Positions 41,640 through 51,927 are shown, numbered from the stretch's first letter. The stretch is DNA of 64,000 nucleotides from Piezodorus guildinii (GCA_023052935.1 CM041298.1:248001-312000), one strand, 5' to 3'. The notes: generated from the letters alone by a model not told the origin. Numbers and translations: made by a program.

Positions 41640-42340
41640 AGTAAACCCACCCCTCTCTCCCTAATATAGAATATAATAAAAACAAGAAACTTTATTCTGG
41701 GACAATGTCCCTTAAGAATAACAATTATGAACAAAATAAAAAATTATAACTGGTCAAAAAAAATATATATCTACAATAAGATAACACAAGAATGAAAAAA
41801 GAGAAAAGAAAAAAGGGTCATAGTACCATCTCTATGTACAAATTCTAGAAATAAATAAATAAGATAAACATAAAATGTAACTTTTACATTACTTCAAAGT
41901 AAATACTCCATTCACCTCAAATAAGTTGGTATAATACAAAAAATAGCTTACATCTGGCTGAAGGGAAAGGAAGTATTGGAATAGGAGGGATTTAAACGAT
42001 GATAGGGAAGGAGCATGACGGATGTTTGAAGGGAGAGTATTCCAGAAGAAAGTGGAACGCGCTAAAAGGAGCAGTAATTTTTTTTGGCTCTATGGAAAGG
42101 AGTGTGGAGGTCAGACAGACGGGATCTTGTTTGTTGTTGATGGGTTAAGGATTTAAATACCAGGAGGCTGCAGACCAGAATGATTTGATAAAGAAATGGT
42201 CCAAGGAAATATTGTCTTCGAAAGGTTGGGGATAACCACTTTTACTCGTCGTAGAGGTGGGATACATGCGACCGTCTCGAGGTACTAAACCGATATCATA
42301 AAAAGCGATTCATTATCCTTTCGATATAGACAAACTTATC
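41640..42340 (-). mobile_element. CRL LINE, minus-strand 3' fragment
   Basis: The minus strand reads RRQYFLGPFLYQIILVCSLL, QQQTRSRLSDLHTPFHRAKK, then with frameshifts STFFWNTLPSNIRHAPSLSS and FKSLLFQYFLSLQPD. The 3' UTR extends left with the GGGACAATGTCCC mark and AATAAAG near 41690. It is tail-to-tail with the preceding plus-strand CRL copy, about 35 bases apart. Confidence 0.8.
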
Positions 42341-42401
42341 CTATCCCGGACCCATTATTACATCGGAAAGAGAATTGCGATATTAAAAATTGTCCTTTTA
42401 A

Positions 42402-43356
42402 TAATAATAATAGGCTTACCGAACCCGAAGGTTCGATGCCGATACCACCAAAGTCCACTTACACAGACTCGTCCAATGTTCACCGTTCACCCGGGAGGGG
42501 GGTCCCATCGACGTTTCGGCCTACCTTTCGGACTTCTACCTGTCGGATCAGCGAACACCAACTTTCTCGGAATACGCTCCTCACCGAGCCCGACAACTTT
42601 ACTCGCCCATTTGAGTCTCCGAGATGCTATCAACTAAATTATATTCACAGGGTATAAGATCCGCAATTCCGCGTTGTGCAACCTTCTAAACTCCCCAGTG
42701 GCCTAATCTCTCTTCGGACCAAATATTTTACGCAGTACCTTATTTTCGAAAACGTTAAGCCGTTGTTCATCCTTCAAAGTAAGGGGCCACGTTTCACATC
42801 GGTAAAGAACCGTCGGAAGAATAATAGTTTTATAAATTCGAACCTTCAAGTTTTTAGATAGAAGCCGCGAGCTAAGTAACTTAGTGACGGAATAATAACA
42901 CGCATTTCCCATCTTTAACCGGGACTTTATTTTTTCTTGTTATCATTGAACGTAAATACCTGAATTTCTCTACGTGTTCAAAAGTATGCCCTGATTTGTC
43001 AATATCACCAAGATCGCTACCGTTTCTACTACTAATCATATATTTCGTCTGATCGGTATTTAATTCGAGTTCTATTTTTTTTACCGGTTTTTATTAACAC
43101 ACTTGTATTTAGTTGTATGGTTTCCGTGTCTTCACCTAGCAGTACCAAATCATCGGCAAACCCCAAAACCGGAATCTTGTCACCCATATTTTAACCTTTC
43201 TCGGTACCCAACACCTTTTTGTATGACATATTCTAAAGCTATATTAAACAAAACAGGTGAAAGGGAGTCACCCTGTATCAAACCCGATCACACCACAAAT
43301 CTCTCGGAGTAATTATGACCGATTTTACTTTTATAGAATGTTTCCGACAAACACAG
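42402..43356 (-). mobile_element. RTE-A LINE with 11-bp target duplications
   Basis: Flanked by TGTCCTTTTAA at 42391-42401 and 43357-43367. The terminal hairpin at 42418-42437 and TAT tail are at the left. In element order: KPGDTG-like start of RT, GFADDLVLLGEDTETIQLN (about 43150), TKYMISSRNGSDLGDI, YSVTKLLSSRLLSKNLKVRI, CETWPLTLKDEQRLNVFENK, GPKRD. It is frameshifted, and a ~45-base segment near 42490 is replaced by ACCCGGGAGGGGG. Confidence 0.9.
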
Positions 43357-43490
43357 TGTCCTTTTAAGTGCGGTAATCCTAGTTACCACTGAAATACTTC
43401 GATTCGTATCCTTTTAAAAGGAGAATTCAGTCAAAAATGGTGGTTCTCTTACATTTTGAATCGTATCATATTTACAATGTATGTCAATCT
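43357..43490 (+). repeat. R-3 repeat (host of the RTE-A insertion)
   Basis: Second copy of R-3 (compare 40150-40275). The RTE-A copy at 42402-43356 appears to have inserted in or beside it. Confidence 0.55.
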
Positions 43491-44104
43491 CAAGACTAAT
43501 AATAAGATGGCTGAGGGATTTACTACATTAATGATCAATTGAAATGCATTTGCAGGACCCTGACCAGGAAAAATATAACATATCGCATTAGCTAGATGCG
43601 TAGGAAACTGTTGAAGTTTTAATTTTGAAAAAAAAAACGAGGAAAGGCGTCTCAGTATTTGGTTAAGGGTCGTGTATTGGTTGCCTGTGAAATATGTTTG
43701 TCGGATCGCACACCTTGTACAGCTATGTTGGTTTCGACTGGAGATCGTTCAGTAACGAGCCGCCCACCGACTATTGCAAAGAGATCGAAAAGGCAGGGCT
43801 CAAGGTTCGCTAAATATACTCGACTCGTTATGTAAATTAAGGCTATTAATAAAGAGCGGGAGGAATGCTAATGATGGCTCCGGGTCCACGTGCACTTGTT
43901 GCGTAACCCCTACTCCCCGCTCCGCTCTCTTTGGAAGTCCAATCCGTACCTGCGGTATAACTGAGCGACCTGCTTGGAGGGTAGCGGGTAGCGGGTTACT
44001 TGGAGGGAAACTGGAAATCTCAGCAGTGATACTTATATCGGATTATTAGGTTGACTAAGTTATTAGGTCCTCTTGGTTTTTCAAGGTAACATAAAACTCA
44101 AGGT
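43491..44104. other. No gene seen; GC-richer block
   Basis: About 43680-44040 is GC-richer and single-copy within the window. A 91-codon frame at 43774-44049 shows no domain. Unassigned. Confidence 0.35.
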
Positions 44105-44295
44105 TTGGGTTAAACGCGCTTTGCCTAGCTTCCAGCTGACCAAAGACTTTAAAACCAAAAATTACAAGTTCGCGTCTCGGTACCGGGGGAAGGAGGGGCT
44201 TTTATCTCGGCATTAATTCCTCCACCATTATCCCCCTGGAGAAGCCCCCGTATAGTCTTCAAGCCCCGTATAGCAATCCGGGTTTTGACATTCTT
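44105..44295 (+). repeat. R-4 repeat, GC-richer
   Basis: Matches, in opposite orientation, 52010-52185. Shared blocks include TTGCCTAGCT(T/A)CCAG, AACCAAAAA(T/C)TAC, GGCTTTTATCTCGGCATTAA (GACTTTTATCTCGGCATTAA in the other) and CCCCCTGG. Non-coding; possible element end or MITE. Confidence 0.65.
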
Positions 44296-44702
44296 CTAGG
44301 AGCCTAACTACTACGTCTCCAAGACTTTCTACGGACTGCATTATCGTAAAATATCCATTTTTCAAGGCCGTTTCATAGTGAATCACAAACAGACATGCGT
44401 GTTGCAGAGTTGACTTCAGTTAGAGAGTAAGAGACCCATAACATCAAGCCCGCAAACATGGCCGAGCTTATGCAAATGGTTTTCTATGCTTGGGTGTGAC
44501 ACATATTGGGGGCCATACCAATCTTTTGTACTGATTTGGTGGGATTATGACCAACAATGACCTTAACATTGCTAGTTTCAATGGCAGTTGGCGGACCAGA
44601 ACCCTCGAGAATCATCCATTACAAAAATTTCCTATTAGGAAAGTGCGTTTGGTTAAGGCGTTATCTCCACAAACACAAATTTTTCCATGAGGTTCTGCTG
44701 CA

Positions 44703-44705
<3 letters not shown>
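44296..44705. other. No gene seen; unassigned
   Basis: Mixed sequence up to the TA/T tract. The 83-codon frame ending in Ile/Tyr/Phe repeats (44557-44808) is a translation of low-complexity DNA. Confidence 0.4.

Positions 44706-44795
<90 letters not shown>
44706..44795. repeat. (TA)n followed by (T)49
   Basis: A TA run of about 20 units passing directly into a T homopolymer of about 49 bases (44747-44795). The T run could be the 3' tail of a minus-strand retroposon or an assembly-sensitive expansion. Confidence 0.95.
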
Positions 44796-44800
<5 letters not shown>

Positions 44801-45500
44801 ACCCATAACGATTGATATTTTATTTAATATTAACATTGCAATTGTAAACACATTACTGAGATAGTTTCAACAAGATTTAGATATTGTAGGTAGAAATAAT
44901 CGGGAGTCAATATTTTTTAATATTTTAATTTTGCCGACGTTTCGGCTCAATCTTGTGAGCCATCATCAGGGCTACAAATATCAGAACAAAAGAGATACAA
45001 GTCAATATCATAATGACATTTTTTTTAATGTAATGCCAATGGTTTTTTTTTTTGGTTTTTTTTACAACAATATCAATCTTTATTTATATAGCATACATCT
45101 GCACAGTTTTTAAAAACATTGATTGGAAATCTTAAAATTTATTTTGTACATCAATTGTTTTTATTGTTGGTAAAAATAAAAAAAAAACGAACTAAGAAAA
45201 GAAAACGGAAAAGAGAAAGCTAAAAAAAGAAAAAAAAAAGAAATGATGAAATTTAAAATAAAATATACCAATGTACATAAATATTATAGATACAAATAAT
45301 GGTAATATGATGATGATGAGTATGAAATCAAAACTTTATACTTTACCATAGAAGTAAAAAAAGTTATTTATAAACGTACCATTACATTACATCAAGTATG
45401 ATGTAACTGAGGACACCGAAAACATAACTAGGCGGTTTGGAGGAAGGTTGATGTAAGAATCCCTGACGATTTTCCCTTCTAAATATAAATGCTACAGCTT
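44796..45500. other. AT-rich region, likely 3' part of the Penelope-like element
   Basis: Non-coding. On the minus strand it lies downstream of the Penelope-like ORF at 46590-47350 once the RTE-A insertion (45530-46430) and TA array are set aside. It contains the hammerhead-like motif at 44933-44972. An AATAAAGATTGATATTG signal followed by A-runs (complement of 45040-45085) could be a further retroposon end. Confidence 0.4.
44933..44972 (-). ncRNA. Hammerhead-ribozyme-like motif
   Basis: Minus strand: GCC, CTGATGA, then the stem GGCTC / GAGCC with an ACAAGATT loop, GAAAC, GTC, GGC. All invariant hammerhead core positions (CUGANGA, GAAA, NUH) are present; helix I can start with GCC/GGC. Helix III would be a loopless AC/GU. 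Hammerheads are known in Penelope-like elements, and a Penelope-like ORF lies upstream on the same strand. Cleavage is inferred, not shown. Confidence 0.55.
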
Positions 45501-45529
45501 GTCTGTGTAATAATAATAATAATAATAAT

Positions 45530-46430
45530 AATAATAGGCTTAGCGAACCCGAAGGTTCGATGCCGATACCACCAAATTCCGCCTACACAGACTCGTCCAA
45601 TGTTCACCATTCAAGCCCAAGCTCCCGAGATCAGCCTTAACGCAATCCTCCCATCTCCGCTTCGGCCTACCTTTCGGACGCCTACCAGTCTGATCAGCAA
45701 ATACCAACTTTCTCGGAATCCGCTCGTCATCGAGCCCAACTACTTTACTCGCCCATTTGAGTCTCCGCGATGCAATGAGCTCAATTATATTCACAGGATG
45801 CAAGTTCCGCAATTCCGCGTTGTGCAACCTTCTAAACTCCCCAGTGGCCTCATCTCTCTTTGGACCAAATATTTTACGCAATACCTTATTTTCGAAAACC
45901 TTAAGCCGTTGTTCATCCTTCAAAGTAAGCGGCCACGTTTCACATCCGTAAAGAACTGTCGGAAGAATAATAGTTTTATAAATTCTAATCTTTAAGTTTT
46001 TAGATAGAAGCCGCGAACTAAGTAACTTAGCAACTGAATAATAGCACGCATTTCCCACCTTTAACCGGGACTTTATTTCTTCCTGGATTTCATTTTTTCT
46101 AGTTATAATTGAACCTAAATACTTGAATTTCTCAACGTGTTCAAAAGTATGCCCTGATACATCAATATCACCAAGATCGTTATTTTATTTATTTCGTCTT
46201 ATTGGTATTTTATTCGAGTCCTATTTCTTTGTCGGTTTTTATTAACACACTTGTATTTAGTTACATGGTTTCCGTATCTTCACCAAGCAGTACCAGATCA
46301 TCGGCATACCCCAAAACCGGAATCTTGTCACCCATATTTAAGCCTTTCTCGGTACACATCACCTTTTCTATGACATATTCTAAAGCTATATTAAATAACA
46401 CAGGTGAAAGGGAGTCACCTGTATGGAGTC
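45530..46430 (-). mobile_element. RTE-A LINE
   Basis: The minus strand has a 172-codon open frame (46058-45540): CYYSVAKLLSSRLLSKNLKI, CETWPLTLKDEQRLKVFENK, VLRKIFGPKRDEATGEFRRL, RKLVFADQTGRRPKGRPKRR, WEDCVKADLGSLGLNGEHWT, ending ASNLRVR-stop over the hairpin at 45542-45561. Upstream: KTGKEIGLE-like, GYADDLVLLGED (about 46300) and GDSLSPVLFNIAL-like sequence, with a decayed patch near 46180. The tail is an ATT repeat. Probably inserted in the 3' region of the Penelope-like element. Confidence 0.9.
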
Positions 46431-46492
46431 ACCTTATATATATATAAAGTTATATATAATTAGTTATTAAGTTATAGTTATTATTATAGTTA

Positions 46493-46495
<3 letters not shown>

Positions 46496-46556
<61 letters not shown>
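46496..46556. repeat. (TA)n microsatellite
   Basis: TA run of about 30 units between RTE-A and the Penelope-like ORF. Confidence 0.95.
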
Positions 46557-46561
<5 letters not shown>

Positions 46562-46589
46562 AGTTATAACTTCAGTAGACGGAAGATGT

Positions 46590-47350
46590 TGGCATGAGAG
46601 GGAGAGATTATTTCTTTGTCTGTTTTATGATTGACGGGTACTCGATCTTTTTCCATATGGATGTGTATAGCTTTGGAGAGGAGTCGCTTTTAGTAGTTAG
46701 GTACGGTGCTAAGATTTCAGGATTATCAAAATTAAAATAATGGTCAAGGGATATAGCGTGTTCGGATAATTTTGAGGAAAATGGGTTACGGGTAGATGTG
46801 GTGTATTGGTGTTGATAAACCATATAGTGAATTAATGTTGTTTTGATAGTTTTTGGTTTCACCTATATAACAGGAATTGCAATTTGGGGAAGAGCAGAGA
46901 AAACGTTAAACTAAATTTGATTTTTGTAGGAAAGGGATGGGATCTTTTAGTTTTGAATATAAATTCATTAATTTGTTATCATGTTTTAAAACTAAGCGGA
47001 GATGGGGAAAGCTAGAGAATAAGTTTTTTTTAATTTTTGAAATAAAGATGGGATGTATGGAATGGATCTGTACTGGGGAACTATCACGGGTTGTGGAGAG
47101 TGTGCTGGAATGGAGTGAGGGTTAAAAGAAGTTCTTATAAGATTTTTAATTAAGTGGTCAGGAAAATTGTTGGCATTTAGGATTTTTCTTGTCGAATCAT
47201 ATTATCTTTGTGAAATTTCTTGTCAGAAAGTGTTAAGGAATGGTGTATGATGTTTTTGGCAACGCTAATTTTCTGGTGATGGGGGTGCAAGAAAAAATAA
47301 TTAAGGAGACTAGATAATAGATAGGTTTTGTGTATCAATTGGTTGATAGA
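46590..47350 (-). mobile_element. Penelope-like element: end of RT and GIY-YIG-type region
   Basis: The minus strand, with frameshifts, reads INQLIHKTYLLSSLLNYFFL, HPHHQKISVAKNIIHHSLTL, SDKKFHKDN, then YRSIPYIPSLFQKLKKTYSL, a LYSKLKDPIPFLQKSNL-like stretch, PNCNSCYIGETKN and finally the open frame 46862-46608 with NPFSSKLSEHAISLDHYFNF and DNPEILAPYLTTKS. The order (H....R.L...A...S....F....V.F.PY...LSxxLK...K.P.....N.VY.I.C.NC...YIGET...L.EH....H.FDF...IL) is that of the Penelope RT C terminus joined to a GIY-YIG nuclease. Several stops; a dead copy. Confidence 0.72.
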
Positions 47351-47507
47351 GAATTATCGGGATATTTGTCAGCTCAATATATAGTGCGATTATCATATTA
47401 TCTACAAACGCTAGATGTTGTGTCAGTCTTAAGTATTTACATCATCCAGGCCTTTTCCGGATCGAGCTCATAACTACTTCATATACCATTTTCATTAAAA
47501 GTAACTA

Positions 47508-48345
47508 ATAATAATAATAATAATAGGCTTACCGAACCCGAAGGTTCAATGCCGATACCACCAAACTTCGCCTGCACAGACTCGTCCAATGTTCGCCGGT
47601 CAAGCCCAAGCCCCCGAGATCAGCTTTAACGCAATCCTCCCATCGCCATTTCGGCCTACCTTTCGGACGCCTACCAGTCGGATCAGCAAATACCAACTTT
47701 CTCGGAATCCGTTCCTCACCGAGCCCAACAATTTTACTCGCCCATTTGAGTCTCCGCGACGCTATCAACTCAATAATATTCACTGGATACAAGTTCCGCA
47801 ATTCCGCGTTGTGCAACCTTCTAAACTCCCCAGTGCCCTCATCCCTCTTCGGACCAAATATTTTACGCAGCACCTTATTTTCGAAAACCTTAAGCCGTTG
47901 TTCATCCCTCAAAGTAAGCGGCCACGTTTCACACCCGTAAAGAACCGTTGGAAGAATAATAGTTTTATAAATTCTAACCTTTAAGTTTTTAGATAGAAGC
48001 CGTGAGCTAAGTAACTTAGCAACTGAATAATAACACGCATTTCCCACCTTTAACCGGGACTTTATTTCTTCCTGGATTTCATTTTTTCTTGTTATCATTG
48101 AACCTAAATACTTAAATTTTTCTACGAATTCAAAAGTATGCCCTGATATATCAATATCACCAAGATCGCCACCATTTCTGCTACTAATCATATATTTCGT
48201 TTTATCGGTATTTAATTCGAGTCCTATTTCTTTACCGGTTTTTATTAACACGCTTGTATTTAGCTGTATGGTTTCCGTGTCTTCACCTAGCAGTATCAAA
48301 TCATCGGCATACCCCACAACCGGAATCTTGCCACCCATATTTAAG
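47508..48345 (-). mobile_element. RTE-A LINE, youngest-looking copy, uninterrupted frame
   Basis: Flanked by perfect 15-bp duplications CATTAAAAGTAACTA (47493-47507, 48346-48360). The minus strand is open for 269 codons: MGGKIPVVGYADDLILLGED with the RT catalytic YADD, LNTDKTKYMISSRNGGDLGD, VEKFKYLGSMITRKNEIQEE, KLLSSRLLSKNLKVRIYKTI, YGCETWPLTLRDEQRLKVFE, PRKLVFADPTGRRPKGRPKW, EDCVKADLGGLGLTGEHWTS, ending ALNLRVR-stop. The 5' truncation leaves only the back of the RT. The stop codon is followed by GCC and a TAT repeat. Lack of stops plus perfect duplications suggests a recent insertion. Confidence 0.93.
47531..47550 (-). other. RTE-A 3'-terminal RNA hairpin (UUCG loop) over the stop codon
   Basis: On the minus strand, ATTGAACC-TTCG-GGTTCGGT folds as an 8-bp stem (two U-G wobbles in this copy) closed by the very stable C(UUCG)G tetraloop. 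It covers the last codons, and the first base of TAA is in the stem. Equivalent hairpins are at 1018-1037, 5810-5829, 6844-6863, 11781-11800, 19330-19349, 42418-42437, 45542-45561 and 49497-49516. Confidence 0.7.
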
Positions 48346-48360
48346 CATTAAAAGTAACTA

Positions 48361-49104
48361 CTATAGTTAAATTTTATATGTCACAAGTATATGTACGAAC
48401 CTGTAAAAAAAAAAATAGAAATAAATTAAGATAGAAAATGTTTAAGGATGAGAAAGAGAAGAAGAAGGAATCAAGTAATAGTCTGTACGGTGACTGAGCG
48501 AGGTAGACTGCTTGGAACCAACCTCTTCTTGTAGGAACAGAACCTGATTGGCTGGCTCAGGGTAAGGAGATCAATCCAAATGGAACGGTGGAGTGGAGTG
48601 GCTGGAGTATATGGAGTGAAATAGGAGAAGAGGATGGAATAGACTGGATAAAGCTTGGACTTAAAAACGAGTAAAAATTGATTATGCCTTATTAGCGACA
48701 GAGGTATTTTAATACGAAGGACATATAAATGGTTTACCGCAGAATGAGGCTTGTTGTATAATTTCATTTATTTTTAATGGTTAATTATTTTGGAACTTGA
48801 AAGATAAAACAACAACAAAAGTGAATGTTTAAAAAAAAAAAAATTAATATCCCATTTATAAAATAATTGATGTTTATTTAAGTTAAAAATAACAAAGAGG
48901 AAAACACGAGGGTTGTGTGGGCGTTATTAAAGGTTATTATGAAAACCGATAGGCCGGCTAAAATCCAGTGGAGGAAAAAAATACAATAATGGCACACCTG
49001 GGTCTAATTATACAAATTCCAGAGGAGTCGCTATCTGTAGGCCAGGTGAAGAACCACACTCACCACATTAGAGCATGTAGAACCGTCCATCCTAATAAAA
49101 CGAT
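48361..49104. other. No gene seen; unassigned
   Basis: AT-rich. A minus-strand 98-codon frame (48471-48767) shows no domain. Confidence 0.45.
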
Positions 49105-49205
49105 TACAAATGTTCCTTATTGAAAATAATAAGCCAAAAGCATTTATAATAGACTTCCTTACTATTTCCTTTTCGTTTATTTCCGATTTTCGTTAAAATA
49201 AAAAA
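49105..49205 (+). repeat. R-1 repeat, right half
   Basis: GTTCCTTATTGAAAATAATA then CCAAAAGCATTTATA and CTTACTATTTCCTTTTCGTT, matching 13325-13390 and 60020-60060. The SINE-2 that follows sits at the same relative position as the one after the 13.3 kb copy. Confidence 0.6.
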
Positions 49206-49462
49206 TAAAAAAACTTGTACCATTACAACCCATGAAGAGTTTCTAGGCCAACAGCCGTGCAATGAGGCGATTCGGCCGAGATCACGCTCAGCCGTCAGGT
49301 TTTTTCCCCATTTTTGGGTACCCACAGGAGCGTCTCCATACCCCAGGATTGCCCCCCGACTTAAATAACAGAATAAATAATATTCCGCCACAGCCGGGAT
49401 TCGAACCCAGGACCCGGAGCACTATAGACTAGCGCTCTACCCACTTGACCACGGCGCTCCCC
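49206..49462 (-). mobile_element. SINE-2, slightly deleted
   Basis: Minus-strand SINE-2. The head (B box GGTTCGAATCC complement at about 49406) is intact and the body is shortened by two small deletions (GACCCAT...TAAAGTG missing). Confidence 0.82.
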
Positions 49463-49486
49463 TCATTAAAATAATAATAATAATTA

Positions 49487-50078
49487 TAATAGGCTTACCG
49501 AACCCGAAGGTTCGATGCCGATACCACCAAACTCCGCCTGCACAGACTCGTCCAATGTTCACCGGTCAAGCCCAAGCCCCTGAGATCAACCTTAATGCAA
49601 TCCTCCCATCGACGCTTCGGCCTACCTTTCGGACACACCAGTCGGTTCAGCGAATACCAACTTTCTCGGAATCCGTTCCTCACCGAGCCCAACAACTTTA
49701 CGCGCCCATTTGAGTCTCCGCGATGCAATGAGCTCAATTATATTCACATGATACAAGTCCGCAATTCCGCGTTGTGACAACCTTCTAAACTCCCCAGTGG
49801 CCTCATCTCTCTTCGGACCAAATATTTTACGCAATACCTTATTTTCGAAAACCTTAAGCCGTTGTTCATCCTTCAAAGTAAGCGGCCACGTTTCACATCA
49901 GTAAAGAACCGTCGGAACAATAATAGTTTTATAAATTCTAACCTTTGAGTTTTTATACAGAAGCCGCGAACTAAGTAACTTAGCAACCGAATAATAACAC
50001 GCATTTCCCACCTTTAACCGAGACTTTATTTCTTCCTGGATTTCATTTTTTCTTGTTATCATTGAACCTAAATAAAAC
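49487..50078 (-). mobile_element. RTE-A LINE, 5'-truncated
   Basis: The minus strand reads ETWPLTLKDEQRLKVFENKV (frame open 49876-49622), RKIFGPKRDEATGEFRRL, then a 1-base insertion, ELIASRRLKWARKVVGLGEE, and after a short deletion RPKGRPKRRWEDCIKVDLRG. It ends at the hairpin 49497-49516. The upstream side has YYSVAKLLSSRLL and stops at KYLGSMITRKNEIQEE. It joins a CRL fragment directly at about 50079. Confidence 0.88.
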
Positions 50079-50239
50079 TGATAAACTGGAAATAAAATTA
50101 AAACGTCAAATCAATTGCTTAATAAGATTTATCTTTGGAGCCTTAAGACGTGACCATATTTTCGACTATTATACCTAGTTAGGCTTTATCCTTCTGTTCG
50201 ACGGCAATATTTCCATGGTTTTCGCCTATTCCAAACCTT

Positions 50240-50395
50240 AATTTTTTTTTTTTTTTTTTTTTTAATTCTTTTATTGATATTTACTACTGTACAATTTACA
50301 CAGTACAATAAGTAAATGTGCTAAAAACATACAATTACCTTGAAAAAGACATGAGAAGAATCTACCCAGCGGTAGCACAAAAAATTATTAATTAA
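50240..50395 (-). mobile_element. JOC-A 3' end (first insertion at the site)
   Basis: A poly-T (50241-50263), then the complement of the JOC-A 3' UTR (AATAAGTAAATGTGCTAAAA, CTACCCAGCGGTAGCAC) and nothing upstream: a severely 5'-truncated copy. AAACCTT lies at both edges (50233-50239, 50396-50402). Confidence 0.82.
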
Positions 50396-50402
50396 AAACC
50401 TT

Positions 50403-51208
50403 CCTTGATGACACTTGTGTGTTATCAGTCAATAACGATCCAACTATTGCCTCCCAAACTCTTTAATCCCACACCAGAGACCTTGAAGTATGGTGTCAGA
50501 ATTGGAGAATAAAACTAAATTCCAATAAATCCCACTAAATAACCTTTACCCTTCGCAAAGACATCCTGCCCAACAGTATCCTTCAATAATACTCCTCTTG
50601 TCCCGGTTAAACAGATCCGATACCTAGGACTGCACCTGGACAAACGTCTTACTTGGAACCCTCATACAAGACTGAAAAGACAAAAAACTGCTCGACGTTT
50701 TCGACTACTCCAACACTTACTAGACAAACGCTCAAACCTTTCATTTAAGTACAAAAGACTCAACTACATGACTATTATAAGACCGATATGGACTTACGGA
50801 GTAGAGATTTGGGGCTCTACCAAACCATCAAATTCTTCCCGTCTTCAATCCTTACAATCAAAAATTCTTCGAAAAATCCTCAATGCTCCTTATTTTGTCA
50901 CAAATAAACTCTTCCACAAACACCTTAATATTTTCTTTATTGTTGACTAGGCCCGAACCAGGTACCACTCATTTCATGACAAACTCCATTCTCACTGTAA
51001 TCCACTAGTTTCAATCCTTGCTTCCTCTACCATCCCTGATAATCCTCTGAGGCGTCTGAAAAGTAGATGGCCCCGAGACCTTCTAGCTTAGCATAGTCTT
51101 TGGGGAGCTGCCGATGGGTAGTATAAATGTATATACTAAAATACTAAATGTATTTTACTTTACAGTTGTAAATACCAATAAATATATTTTAAAAGACAAA
51201 ACAAAAAA
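50403..51208 (+). mobile_element. JOC-A LINE (second insertion at the same site)
   Basis: Begins at the DDTCVLSVNNDPTIASQTL-equivalent codons and encodes, with frameshifts, KSH.ITFTL, KQIRYLGLHLDKRLTWNPHT, RPIWTYGVEIWGSTKPSNSS, KILRKILNAPYFVTNKLFHK. It ends LRRLKSRWPRDLLA-stop, a 3' UTR, AATAAATAT and an A-rich tail up to 51208. AAACCTT at 50396-50402 and 51209-51215 forms its target duplication. Confidence 0.88.
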
Positions 51209-51455
51209 AAACCTTTCTATATAACTGACCTCATCCTCCGCTCTGACATCCATTCCTTCAACGCTAGATCCAAATCAATCAATATTTATATCCAATTACA
51301 TAGAACTGCGTCCTTTTACAAATACCTTCGCTCTTCATTATTTTGTAACGCGCTGTCTATCTCTGTAAAACTGCCTCTTCGTTCGAGCATCAACTCATCA
51401 TCCGTCGCATGGCTTAGAAAGAATTTTCGGAAACCAAGGATCGCATTATCATTTT

Positions 51456-51612
51456 TATAGAGACTAATGGCACGATCATGTACGACGGTGGCCACATTTA
51501 ACTATTATAACCTCACTCTTTACCTAAAACATATTTTAATAGGTTTATAGGGGATTACCTATTAACTATTATTATTATTATTATTACCTATTATTTTAAT
51601 AGGTTTATTAAG
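51456..51612. other. AT-rich with an imperfect local duplication
   Basis: TTTTAATAGGTTTAT occurs at about 51533-51548 and 51594-51608, around a TTA repeat. It may be the footprint of a small insertion carrying the TTA tail. Confidence 0.4.
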
Positions 51613-51927
51613 GGAGCGGCGTGGTCTAGTGGATAGAGCGCTAGTCTGCTGTGCTCCGGGTCCTGGGTTCGAATCCCGGCTGTGGCAGAATATTATTTAT
51701 TCTGTTAATTCGGTCGGGGGGCGACCCTAGGTTATGGAGACCCTCCTGGGGCAGACCCATAAAGTGGGTACCCAAATTAATTAGGGAAAAACCTGGCGGC
51801 TGAGCGTGATCAAGGCCTAATCACCTCATTGCACTGCCGTTGGCCTAGAAACAGTACGAATCTCTATATGTACTGAGCCCAAGACCCTTCATGGGTTGTA
51901 GTGGTACAGGTTTTTTTTTTTTTTTTT
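51613..51927 (+). mobile_element. SINE-2, full-length
   Basis: The best SINE-2 copy: GGAGCGGCGTGG start, A box TGGTCTAGTGG at 51622-51632, B box GGTTCGAATCC at 51666-51676, a short TATTATTTATTCTGTTAATT linker, GGCGGCTGAGCGTGAT, and the 3' end CCCAAGACCCTTCATGGGTT with a T-rich tail (51910-51927). Pol III transcription from the internal boxes is expected from SINE biology. Confidence 0.85.

Larger units (their letters stand above)
50079..51455 (+). mobile_element. CRL-related LINE, split by two Jockey insertions
   Basis: The first piece (50079-50239) reads KLEIKLKRQINCLIRFIFGA, then DHIFDYYT-stop and RRQYFHGFRLFQTL in another frame. The second (51216-51455) continues PFYITDLILRSDIHSFNARS, INIYIQLHRTASFYKYLRSS. 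It aligns with EAKLKR...INCxIRF.FG...PSYI..L...HRTAAFDKSF of the other CRL copies, but is a more divergent lineage with stops. Confidence 0.75.

Noticed and set aside
44557..44808. Open frame ending in Ile-Tyr and Phe runs
   Set aside because: It reads through a TA array and a T homopolymer.
45489..45995. 168-codon plus-strand frame
   Set aside because: It is antisense to the RTE-A ORF and recurs wherever RTE-A lies on the other strand; only the minus frame has RT motifs.
51613..51686. Candidate tRNA gene from A and B boxes
   Set aside because: The acceptor stem does not pair and the sequence continues into a SINE-2 body found in two other copies.
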